NCBI GenBank assembly: GCA_002409325.1
Contig: DHUU01000002.1
Span: forward strand, 1 to 64,000
Length of the DNA stretch: 64,000 nucleotides
Direction: 5' to 3'
Source of the DNA: Bacteroidales bacterium UBA5226
Lineage (GTDB): Bacteria; Bacteroidota; Bacteroidia; Bacteroidales; UBA932
Every line of letters begins with the position of its first letter. The first letter of the stretch is position 1. Shown here piece by piece: positions 16,436 to 23,980 of this stretch. A program made the position numbers and the translations under genes. The notes below the pieces were generated by a model, which saw only the letters and a list, made by a program, of their open reading frames with translations, was not told the origin of the DNA and made no database searches.

Positions 16436-18277
16436 ATGTTGCCGCCTGCAGTGGCCGTTATCTGTGGCACACTGGGCGGTCTTTATTTTGGGGAGTTGCT
16501 GGCGGGAGATTTCTGGAAGCCCCTGGAACCAGAATACTTTGTACCGGGGCTTGCTGCAGGGGCGGGGCAGACTGCCCGGGTCCAGTGGGTGTTTTGGGCA
16601 CTCCTGTGCATGACGGTGCTGCTTCTTGTGCTTTTCTTCGTCTCTTTATGGGTGTTCAGACGGCGTCCGGGACATATGCACAAAAGGCTGAAACGGAATG
16701 CTTCAAAATATATCTCACAGAGCCAGCTACGCTACCGTTACGGCCGCGTCCTGTATTATGCCGGTTTGGTTGTATTGTTTTGCTGTGCACTCTGGAACGG
16801 TCTGCTGCAATATGTTAATATAGGATCGGCTGAGAGCAGGGTACCTGCAGGTGAAAGAAACATTTTGTGCCTGAGGGTAAGTGATTTCCCGGTTCCTGTT
16901 CTTACTGCGGCCGGACGTCATTACGAGCGTATGGAGTGTAGGTTGGTCATGTATTCAGCCGACGGACGCAAGCAGATTCAGGGGAGCGAAAACATGCTGG
17001 TATATATTGCCCTGGACAGCACCATGGGCAACCGGTACGGGAAAGAGAACACCGCTACACTATCCACGGGTTTGTTGCCGGGAGATGTCTTAATGACACG
17101 CTGCAGGGCGTTTTCATTTGTTTCTGAAACTCCGGTGGCACCTACGTCTTCAGGGGCACTGGCTGTTTCGTCTTTTGACTATCCACGGTATATGGCGCGA
17201 AGGGGGTTTTATTGCAGGGCTTATGTATATGATTACCAGCGGATTCCGACAAATTTAACTTTATATGAAAGACTCAGGCGTTTGCGGGTACCGCTTATCA
17301 GCCGATGGGAGGGGGAGGCAGGGGCAGTGCTGTCAGGGATCTGTCTGGGAGACAAATCCGGGCTGGGCAAGCAGGTGCGGGAAAAGTACAATGTGGCCGG
17401 AGCCAGTCACATACTGGCGGTCAGCGGATTGCACGTAGGAGCGCTTTATGGCTGCCTTGTCTTTGTCCTGGGACTGCCTCAAAAGATAAGACAGGCGCGT
17501 CGGTACAGAAGCAGGCACCTGGTGAAGATTGACCAGGGTCAGGAATTTATGCAGACTGGTCCTGGGCAGTCGCAAATACTCAAAACGTATTCCCTGTCTG
17601 GTGGTGCGGGAGCGCATATTATTGCCTTGCTGCTGATCTGGGCATATGCAGCGGTTGTGGGTTTTAGTGCCAGTGTGATGCGTGCTGCCCTGATGCTGTC
17701 CGTTTACGGGGCAGGGAAGGTGCTCGGTAGCAGGACAAATAGTCTTAACGTTCTGTCTGTTACAGCTTTGATTCTGGTTGTTTTTAAGCCCATGAATCTA
17801 TACGACCTTGGATTTCAGCTCTCTTTTACGGCTGTTCTGAGCCTGATCTTGTTTTTTCCGCTGTTGCGCAACCTGTTAAGTCTGCGTCATTTTGTGTTAA
17901 GATACCTGTGGGAACTTTTCTGTTGTTCGCTTTCTGTCCAGCTGGGCACGCTCTGGCTTACTTCAGGTACTTTTGGGGTTATTCCTTTATACAGTCTGCT
18001 ATGCAATTTCTTTGTCGTTCCCTTTAGTGCGGTCATCCTGTACTTTTTTCTGCTGTACCTGGTTGTAATGGGTTTGCATCTGGAAAACGCCCTGACGCTG
18101 GTGACGCGCCTGCTTCTAATTCTGGCGACCATATTGGACAAGGCAGTTATGTTCTTTGCAGGGCTTCCTTATACACCCATCCGTTACCAGCCTCACGTGA
18201 CAGAACAGTTGTTGATGCTCTGGTGTACCGGCTACCTCTATTTTTTTCTTCGTGACAGGGAGAACCGCAGGCCGTGA
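16436..18277 (+). CDS. comEC: ComEC/Rec2 family DNA-uptake channel protein
   Basis: The 613-residue polytopic membrane protein has two or more N-terminal TM helices, a soluble OB-like segment (about 110-260) and the Competence domain. The signature GICLGDKSGLGKQVREKYNVAGASHILAVSGLHVG is spread across about 300-335. There is no C-terminal metallo-beta-lactamase domain. It probably forms the inner-membrane channel for single-stranded DNA. The ATG at 16436 is preferred because GGAGGGGG lies 11 nt upstream. The frame opens at GTG 16412. A polar stretch (about 355-395) after the signature is longer than I expect for the family. Confidence 0.85.
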   Translation: MLPPAVAVICGTLGGLYFGELLAGDFWKPLEPEYFVPGLAAGAGQTARVQWVFWALLCMTVLLLVLFFVSLWVFRRRPGHMHKRLKRNASKYISQSQLRYRYGRVLYYAGLVVLFCCALWNGLLQYVNIGSAESRVPAGERNILCLRVSDFPVPVLTAAGRHYERMECRLVMYSADGRKQIQGSENMLVYIALDSTMGNRYGKENTATLSTGLLPGDVLMTRCRAFSFVSETPVAPTSSGALAVSSFDYPRYMARRGFYCRAYVYDYQRIPTNLTLYERLRRLRVPLISRWEGEAGAVLSGICLGDKSGLGKQVREKYNVAGASHILAVSGLHVGALYGCLVFVLGLPQKIRQARRYRSRHLVKIDQGQEFMQTGPGQSQILKTYSLSGGAGAHIIALLLIWAYAAVVGFSASVMRAALMLSVYGAGKVLGSRTNSLNVLSVTALILVVFKPMNLYDLGFQLSFTAVLSLILFFPLLRNLLSLRHFVLRYLWELFCCSLSVQLGTLWLTSGTFGVIPLYSLLCNFFVVPFSAVILYFFLLYLVVMGLHLENALTLVTRLLLILATILDKAVMFFAGLPYTPIRYQPHVTEQLLMLWCTGYLYFFLRDRENRRP

Positions 18278-18289
18278 AACACTTTTTTT

Positions 18290-18297
18290 TATCTTTG
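18290..18297 (+). promoter_or_regulatory. Promoter -7 box for the purF paralogue, 5 nt from the ATG
   Basis: TATCTTTG ends 5 nt before ATG 18303, predicting a leaderless transcript. It lies just after the comEC stop codon. Confidence 0.65.
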
Positions 18298-18302
18298 CAG
18301 CC

Positions 18303-19874
18303 ATGGGAGGTTTTTTTGGAATTGTATCAAAGTCGCCATGTGCGAATACGCTTTTTTATGGCACTGATTATCATTCTCATATGGGTACCAAACGTGCCGG
18401 CCTTGCGACCATGAACGAGCAGGGAATCATAAAGCGGAGTATTCACAGGATTGAGAACAGTTACTTTCGCAACAAGTTTGAGGACGAGTTGAGTGAATTT
18501 ACCGGCAACTCTGGGATTGGAATCATTAGCGATAATGATCCGCAACCCATTGTGTTGCGTTCCCATCTGGGAACGTTTGCGATCGTAACGGTGGGCAAGA
18601 TCAACAACCTGGAAGAGTTGGGCGATGAACTGCTTTCCAGGGGTATAAATTTTTCTGAACTCAGCTCTGGACAGATAAATCCTACCGAGGTAGTGGGGCA
18701 TCTGATCACCCTGGGGCAATCGTTTGCCGACGGGATCCGCCTGGTGCAGGAAAAAGTACGCGGAAGCTGCAGCATGCTGCTTATGACTCAAGAAGGGATT
18801 ATTGCAGCCCGCGACCGGTACGGCCGCACTCCCGTTGTGATTGGAGTACGCCGTAAAAACGGTCACGGCCCCATCCCCATTGAAAAGAACCTTGCCGAGG
18901 CAGGGTCCTCAGACGCTCCGGAGTCTTTCGCTGCGCAACAATGCCAACCTGACGGGGCGCAAAACAGGGCAACAACTCCCGCCGGGGAGATTACTGCCAT
19001 ATCCTTTGCCAGTGAGAGCTGCAGTTTCCCGAACCTGGACCTGCAATTGACCGGTTTTTTAGGGCCCGGGGAAGCCGTGCTTGCACAAAACGCCTTATTT
19101 TCGGATCCCACACAGCCTGGGATGCCTGCGCTGCAACAGCTGCTGCCGCCGCGCGAAAAGTTGCAGATCTGTACTTTCCTTTGGGTGTACTACGGATTCC
19201 CGACCTCGGCCTATGAAGGGATCAATGTGGAGGAGGTGCGTTTCCGTAACGGGATGTTAATGGGCAAGGAAGAAGAAACACCAGTGGATTCTGTTTGCAG
19301 CATTCCTGACAGCGGAACGGGGATGGCTATGGGGTACGCTGTGGGAAAGAAAGTGCCTTACAGGCAGGCAGTTGCCAAATATACACCCACCTGGCCCAGG
19401 AGCTTTATGCCCTCCGATAAGGAACGTCGGGCGCTGGTTGCCCGCATGAAATTGCTGCCTAATGCCGATGTGATACGGGGTGCCCGTCTAGTATGCTGTG
19501 ATGATTCCATTGTCAGGGGAACACAACTGAAGAACAACGTTAGTGTTTTTGTACGCAACGGGGCTAAAGAGATCCATGTGCGGATATCGTGCCCGCCGCT
19601 GATCTTTAAGTGTCCTTATATGCATTTTACAACAACCCGTTCCGATACGGAATTGATAACACGTCGTTTTATACTGACTCAGAAATCTGATAACCTGAAT
19701 CTTTACATTGACAGCACTACCCCCGAGCATAAGGCTATGGTAGAGGGCATACGACAGGAAATGAACTTTACTACGCTGAAATTCAGCAATATAAATAATT
19801 TGATTGCTTCTATAGGATTGCCCCGGGAAAAATTATGTACCTACTGTTTTGATGGTTCGGGTTGCGGGGAATAA
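18303..19874 (+). CDS. purF: Amidophosphoribosyltransferase-like protein (PurF paralogue)
   Basis: The 523-residue protein combines a class II glutamine amidotransferase-like domain (1-260) with a type I phosphoribosyltransferase domain carrying the PRPP motif CCDDSIVRGTQL. The start MGGFFGIVSK lacks the Cys2 nucleophile of canonical PurF (MCGI); Cys13 is the nearest cysteine. I recall similar MGGFFG paralogues in Bacteroidales, so this is probably a family trait. Glutamine use is doubtful and ammonia use possible. Residues about 185-230 are an Ala/Gln/Pro-rich insertion absent from relatives of about 470 residues. The C-terminus has CTYCFDGSGCGE. The start is fixed by the promoter at 18290-18297. 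Confidence 0.85.
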   Translation: MGGFFGIVSKSPCANTLFYGTDYHSHMGTKRAGLATMNEQGIIKRSIHRIENSYFRNKFEDELSEFTGNSGIGIISDNDPQPIVLRSHLGTFAIVTVGKINNLEELGDELLSRGINFSELSSGQINPTEVVGHLITLGQSFADGIRLVQEKVRGSCSMLLMTQEGIIAARDRYGRTPVVIGVRRKNGHGPIPIEKNLAEAGSSDAPESFAAQQCQPDGAQNRATTPAGEITAISFASESCSFPNLDLQLTGFLGPGEAVLAQNALFSDPTQPGMPALQQLLPPREKLQICTFLWVYYGFPTSAYEGINVEEVRFRNGMLMGKEEETPVDSVCSIPDSGTGMAMGYAVGKKVPYRQAVAKYTPTWPRSFMPSDKERRALVARMKLLPNADVIRGARLVCCDDSIVRGTQLKNNVSVFVRNGAKEIHVRISCPPLIFKCPYMHFTTTRSDTELITRRFILTQKSDNLNLYIDSTTPEHKAMVEGIRQEMNFTTLKFSNINNLIASIGLPREKLCTYCFDGSGCGE

Positions 19875-19883
19875 AAATAATAT

Positions 19884-19891
19884 TATATTTG
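19884..19891 (+). promoter_or_regulatory. Promoter -7 box for the RRM gene
   Basis: TATATTTG lies 33 nt before ATG 19925, leaving an A/T-rich leader of about 30 nt. Confidence 0.55.
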
Positions 19892-19924
19892 AATTACATT
19901 TAACCTAACATCATTCCTTATTCC

Positions 19925-20194
19925 ATGAACATTTTTGTTTCCAGCCTTAGTTTTAAGGCAAAAAAAGAAGACCTGACAGAACTTTTTTCTCCGTTTGGAG
20001 AAGTACTATCTGCCCGCATTATCCTGAGCAAGGAGACCCGCCGTTCCCGTGGCTACGGCTTTGTTGAGATGGCTAATGAAGAAGAGGCTCTTGCCGCTAT
20101 AAAGGCGTTGAATGGTATTGAACACATGGGTAGAACTATCAATGTGGCAGTTGCCAATGAACGTCCTGCAGCAGTACCGTCCCACGACATGTAA
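19925..20194 (+). CDS. RNA-binding protein with a single RRM
   Basis: The 89-residue protein is one RNA-recognition motif. RNP2 is IFVSSL (residues 3-8) and RNP1 is RGYGFVEM (about 41-48), followed by a short tail. Such stand-alone RRM proteins in Bacteroidota are thought to bind single-stranded RNA, often in cold or stress response. The targets are unknown. It is monocistronic, with a strong terminator 20 nt after the stop. Confidence 0.93.
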   Translation: MNIFVSSLSFKAKKEDLTELFSPFGEVLSARIILSKETRRSRGYGFVEMANEEEALAAIKALNGIEHMGRTINVAVANERPAAVPSHDM

Positions 20195-20213
20195 CCATGA
20201 GTCAATAAGTTGT

Positions 20214-20247
20214 AAAAAAAGCTGACTGCAAAGTCAGCTTTTTTTTT
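20214..20247. terminator. Bidirectional intrinsic terminator after the RRM gene
   Basis: GCTGACT/AGTCAGC (20221-20227 with 20232-20238) has a GCAA loop. Seven As lie before it and nine Ts after it. It terminates the RRM gene rightward and the small peptide gene at 20274-20372 leftward. Confidence 0.9.
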
Positions 20248-20273
20248 CCAGAGTAATAAACAATTCCGGTGGT

Positions 20274-20372
20274 TCAGTTGTTTGAAGGAATAAACAACTG
20301 GAAAACGCCCAGGATAGCTGTCAGGATTGATATGATCAGCGACAGCCAAGTGATAACATCAGTAAAGTTCAT
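20274..20372 (-). CDS. Small hydrophobic peptide, 32 aa
   Basis: ATG at 20372 to TGA at 20274. The peptide has one long hydrophobic segment (residues about 5-29, core ITWLSLIISILTAILGVFQL) and ends PSNN. It should span or lie in the inner membrane. It is followed by a T-rich terminator (20247-20214) and preceded on its strand by another terminator, so it sits as a separate unit. No clear TAnnTTTG box was found; GCATCTTTA near 20415 is only a weak candidate. I do not recognise a family. Small membrane regulators or type I toxin-like peptides are possible, and so is no function. Confidence 0.45.
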   Translation of the reverse strand: MNFTDVITWLSLIISILTAILGVFQLFIPSNN

Positions 20373-20447
20373 GATTAAAATCTATTGTAATGATAGTGTT
20401 ATTAGTTGTAAAGATGCAAAAAAATCACAAAAGTTGCATTCTCTTAT

Positions 20448-20478
20448 AAAAAAAGCCATCCCGGGGGATGGCTTTTTA
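20448..20478 (-). terminator. Intrinsic terminator for the 33-aa peptide gene
   Basis: GCCATCC/GGATGGC (20455-20461 with 20466-20472) has a 4-nt loop. A T run of seven follows on the minus strand, 35 nt after the stop codon at 20513. Confidence 0.8.
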
Positions 20479-20512
20479 ATGAATAAAATTTCATTTAAAA
20501 CAATAAATGTGA

Positions 20513-20614
20513 TTAAAGGGTACCAACAAGGCCCATAATCCATTCAATGAGAGCTTCGAACCAAATTGCAATTTGTGCAAAAAGGGCAGAAATGATTTCA
20601 ATAAGTTGTTCCAT
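20513..20614 (-). CDS. Small amphipathic hydrophobic peptide, 33 aa
   Basis: ATG at 20614 to TAA at 20513. The peptide is Ile/Leu/Phe/Trp-rich, with Glu at positions 2, 6, 20 and 24 and one amphipathic helical stretch (IEIISALFAQIAIWFEALIE). A consensus -7 box lies 25 nt upstream and a terminator 35 nt downstream, so promoter, ORF and terminator form a complete small unit. It has no recognised family. It lies immediately downstream of the S46 peptidase stop codon. Confidence 0.55.
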   Translation of the reverse strand: MEQLIEIISALFAQIAIWFEALIEWIMGLVGTL

Positions 20615-20639
20615 AGTACTAAGGTGTTAATTACTCAGG

Positions 20640-20647
20640 CAAATTTA
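20640..20647 (-). promoter_or_regulatory. Promoter -7 box for the 33-aa peptide gene
   Basis: TAAATTTG on the minus strand lies one nucleotide after the stop codon (20649-20651) of the S46 peptidase gene and 25 nt before ATG 20614. Confidence 0.6.
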
Positions 20648-20648
20648 A

Positions 20649-22874
20649 CTAATCTTCACAAATATCCAACTCTTTGATCAAATAATCGGCTTTTCCGATC
20701 TTTTCCATTACAAACAGCACATAACGGATGTCTACAGATATATTGCGGCAAACAGACGCATCAAACTCTATGTCGCTCATAGTACCCTCCCAGACACGGT
20801 CAAAATTAAGGCCCAGCAGGTGACCGTCTGCGTTGAGAACAGGTGATCCTGAATTTCCGCCACTGGTGTGGTTTGTAGCAATAAAGCAGACAGGGACTGT
20901 CCCGTTTGATTCCCGGTGTCCAAAATCCCGTACAGCGTAAATGTCCCGCAGTGCCTGCGGGATGTCGTAGTCGAAAATCTGCGGGTTGTCCTTTTGCATG
21001 ATTCCTTCTATGGTACTTACAGGCAGGTACATAACGGCATCGGCCGGGCTGTAGCCCTGTACGGTTCCATAGCTAATACGCAGGGTGGAATTGGCATCGG
21101 GATAGAAAACGCGGTCGCAGTCAAACTCCATGATGGCCTGCATCCAGGTGCGGTACAGCAGGTTCAGATCACGGTTGATTTCTGTGATCCGGGGCTGGAT
21201 CTCGTCCCTGTTTTTCCTGACAAAAGGATCGACCAGACGGAAGGCAGGATCCTCGCGGATCAGGCTCAGGGCCTGGGCCGAGTCTTTGGCCAGCAGTTCC
21301 AGTGTCTTTTTACGGTCGGTCAGGACCGAGGTGCTGTACAGGTGGGCAGCCAGCTCTGCATAGTCCGCATTTGCAATGGGAAATGGGACCTGGGTAGACG
21401 AAGAAATGGAAAGCGCCTGTCCGGTGGCAGCAGAAAAGCACTCGCCGGTGGAAATATTGGAAGGGAGCAGGTGGCTGAAGGGGTCCATTACCTGGTGAAA
21501 TTCAGTGAAAAGCAGTTCAAAGATTTCTTGGTCTATGGGTTGGAAATAATCCTTGAAGAAGGCATGGGCGGTCTCTGTAGCACGGGCTGTTCCGTTGCGC
21601 ACTAAGGTGCTTTCCAGGGTGCTGGCAAAACGCAGCAGTTCCACGGCCATCACGGCCTCGGAGTACATCTCTGAAGCGAACATATAAGGTTCAAGCTGTC
21701 TGTATAGTTCCTTCATAGAGGGGATCAGGGTGATGTACTCCTGCCTGCCGGAGGCCTCGGCCCATTGCTGAAAGCGCTTTTCAAATGCTTGCTTTTTGCC
21801 CATGGTGCCGGCATTCAAAATCCCGCGGCTTTCGCCCTGCCATTTTTTCCAGGAGTTGGAAACCCCGGCATTTTTATTGGAATACTGGATGCGTACAGCC
21901 GGGTCTTTGGCTTGTTCGCGGTTCATCACCTCCAGGCGAAGGGCGCGCATGCGGATCTTATGCGGGTTGGAGCGGTTGACCAGGTAATCTACCGCCGGGG
22001 AGAGCACGTATTGCCGGGTGCGCCCGGGATAGCCATATACCATGGTGAAATCACCGGGTTGCACGCCTTTTGCCGAAATGGTCAGGTGATAACGCGGACG
22101 GTAAGGTATGTTGTCGGGGCTGTAATCTGCCGGTTGATTGTCCTTACCGGCATAGATGCGGAAAAGTGAAAAATCGCCTGTGTGGCGCGGCCACATCCAG
22201 TTGTCGGTATCGCCGCCGAACTTGCCTATGGAAGAGGGCGGTGCGCCTACCAGACGTACGTCTCGGAACGTTTGGTTCAGGTAGAGGAAATATTGGTTTC
22301 CATAATAGGCGGGCGCGATACTGACCGAGTAGAATTTGCGGTCCAGGCCCTGTAGCGTCTGTTCGCTGATTGCTTTGATGTTGGCTTCTATCTGTCCTTG
22401 GCGTTCTACCTCGCTCATTTGGACAGTCACCCCTTCGAGCACCTGTTGTGTCACATCGTCCATTTTACGCAGGAAGGTGACGGTCAGGGTTTTGTTGGGC
22501 AGTTCTTCCTGTCTGGTACGGGCCCAGAAACCGTCTTTCAGGTAATCATGTTCCACTGTACTGTGGGCCTGGATCTGACCGTAGCCGCAATGGTGGTTGG
22601 TTATGAGCAATCCCTCTGCCGAGATGACCTCTCCGGTACAACCGCCACCAAAGTGAACTATTGCATCTTTGAGGCAGGCACGGTTCACGCTATAAATGTC
22701 TTCGGCCGTAAGACGGAAACCGAGTTCCTGCATTTGCAGGATTTTTTGCTGAATGAGCATGGGAAGCCACATGCCTTCATCGGCACGGGCAGGAATTGCC
22801 AGCATAAGCAGGAGCAGGAAGGAAAAAAAGAAGCTGGAGAAATAGTTTCGGAACGATTTGGAAATATGTAACAT
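20649..22874 (-). CDS. dpp11: S46 family dipeptidyl-peptidase, DPP11-type
   Basis: The 741-residue exported serine peptidase has a signal peptide at about 1-32 (IPARA). The catalytic histidine is in TNHHCGY (His95), the Asp is in HTGDFS and the Ser is in GGNSGSPV (Ser675). Eighteen residues after the Ser, GLNFDR carries Arg693. Porphyromonas DPP11 has Arg673 at the same spacing from Ser655, where it selects Asp/Glu at P1, while DPP7 has Gly. Acidic-residue dipeptide release in the periplasm is therefore predicted. The gene starts 23 nt after the glycosyltransferase stop, so it may be transcribed from the polysaccharide cluster. Confidence 0.9.
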   Translation of the reverse strand: MLHISKSFRNYFSSFFFSFLLLLMLAIPARADEGMWLPMLIQQKILQMQELGFRLTAEDIYSVNRACLKDAIVHFGGGCTGEVISAEGLLITNHHCGYGQIQAHSTVEHDYLKDGFWARTRQEELPNKTLTVTFLRKMDDVTQQVLEGVTVQMSEVERQGQIEANIKAISEQTLQGLDRKFYSVSIAPAYYGNQYFLYLNQTFRDVRLVGAPPSSIGKFGGDTDNWMWPRHTGDFSLFRIYAGKDNQPADYSPDNIPYRPRYHLTISAKGVQPGDFTMVYGYPGRTRQYVLSPAVDYLVNRSNPHKIRMRALRLEVMNREQAKDPAVRIQYSNKNAGVSNSWKKWQGESRGILNAGTMGKKQAFEKRFQQWAEASGRQEYITLIPSMKELYRQLEPYMFASEMYSEAVMAVELLRFASTLESTLVRNGTARATETAHAFFKDYFQPIDQEIFELLFTEFHQVMDPFSHLLPSNISTGECFSAATGQALSISSSTQVPFPIANADYAELAAHLYSTSVLTDRKKTLELLAKDSAQALSLIREDPAFRLVDPFVRKNRDEIQPRITEINRDLNLLYRTWMQAIMEFDCDRVFYPDANSTLRISYGTVQGYSPADAVMYLPVSTIEGIMQKDNPQIFDYDIPQALRDIYAVRDFGHRESNGTVPVCFIATNHTSGGNSGSPVLNADGHLLGLNFDRVWEGTMSDIEFDASVCRNISVDIRYVLFVMEKIGKADYLIKELDICED

Positions 22875-22897
22875 AATGATTAACTGTTTATTGAATA

Positions 22898-23980
22898 TTA
22901 AGAATGGCCCCGTGACGTATTGTCCCGGAATTTTTTACCTGTCCGCAGTACTGTGGGCGGCAAATAAATGGCCCGGTAAAGCAGGTGGTTTGTAAGTGTG
23001 TGGTAGTGCATTCCAAGGCCGAAAGGGCGCAATATATTACGGGTCCAACCCCGCATCTTGTAGTATTCGGGATGGGTCTGTTCGTGAAGAAGGTCCAGGA
23101 ACCAGGCTGCCGTGAAAAAGATGTAGGCTTCCTGCAGGGTCCGCAGCGGACGTTCGCTGGCCAGGTTTTCAATCTGCAGGGCAATGATGGTCTTGATGCT
23201 GTTCAGCCGCTGTGGGGTAACGGGTTCCAGAGTCAGTCCCTTTTTATTCAGGTGGTATATGTAGGTTATTTGTCTGTCTATGGCAATATTGTGCACCAAT
23301 GCAGATAGCTGGTAACTCCAGAGGTTGTCTTCGTGTATGAGTCCTTCCTTGAAGTAGATTTTGTTGGAAATCAGAAAATCCCTGTTAATAAGCTTGTTGC
23401 AGGCCATAATGGGGATGTCCCTGCGCAGAATGGCCCTAGAAGAGGCATTGTTGCCTTCTACATAGTCGGGCAGTTTGTTACTGATATTGAATGAAGTCTT
23501 TCTGTCTGGAAGGACATCTACGGTTCCGCATACCAGGTGTGGATGACTATAGAGACTTGCCATGTGGACCAGGTTTTCTATGGACCGGGGAGGAATTTCG
23601 TCGTCGCTGTCCAGGAAGAAAACATAATCGCCGGTGGCAGCGTCCAGGCCTGTGTTCCGTGCTGCAGAAAGACCGCGGTTTTCACTGTGGTGCAGGATTT
23701 TTACAGACCGGGCATGTGCCTTTGTGTCTGCTGTACCACCGGCACGATCTTCCTGTGTCTGGGCCTCTGCAGTGTGCGCTTGTGAAGCAGCCAGCGGTTG
23801 AGCGTTATCACCGGTCGGAGGGTCCAGCAGGCGGGAAGCCAGGACCATGCTGTTATCCGTTCCGTGGTCGTCTACCAGTATGATTTCCAGGTTCTGATAG
23901 CTTTGTTTGAGGACCGAACAGAGGCACCGTTCAATTGCGGGTGCCGAATTGTATACGGGGATGATAATTGATACTTTCAT
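22898..23980 (-). CDS. Family 2 glycosyltransferase
   Basis: The 360-residue protein has a GT-A fold with SIIIPVYNSAPAIERCL at the start, VDDHGTDNS, and the DxD-type FFLDSDDE near 121-128. A polar Ala/Gln/Thr-rich insertion (residues about 53-91) separates the first two Rossmann strands from VKILHHSENRGLSAARNTG. It probably adds a sugar to a surface polysaccharide repeat unit. Its ATG overlaps the flippase stop (ATGA), showing translational coupling. Confidence 0.88.
   Translation of the reverse strand: MKVSIIIPVYNSAPAIERCLCSVLKQSYQNLEIILVDDHGTDNSMVLASRLLDPPTGDNAQPLAASQAHTAEAQTQEDRAGGTADTKAHARSVKILHHSENRGLSAARNTGLDAATGDYVFFLDSDDEIPPRSIENLVHMASLYSHPHLVCGTVDVLPDRKTSFNISNKLPDYVEGNNASSRAILRRDIPIMACNKLINRDFLISNKIYFKEGLIHEDNLWSYQLSALVHNIAIDRQITYIYHLNKKGLTLEPVTPQRLNSIKTIIALQIENLASERPLRTLQEAYIFFTAAWFLDLLHEQTHPEYYKMRGWTRNILRPFGLGMHYHTLTNHLLYRAIYLPPTVLRTGKKFRDNTSRGHS

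Noticed and set aside
21765..22169. Long plus-strand ORFs inside the S46 peptidase gene
   Set aside because: Antisense shadows of a GC-biased coding region without start signals.
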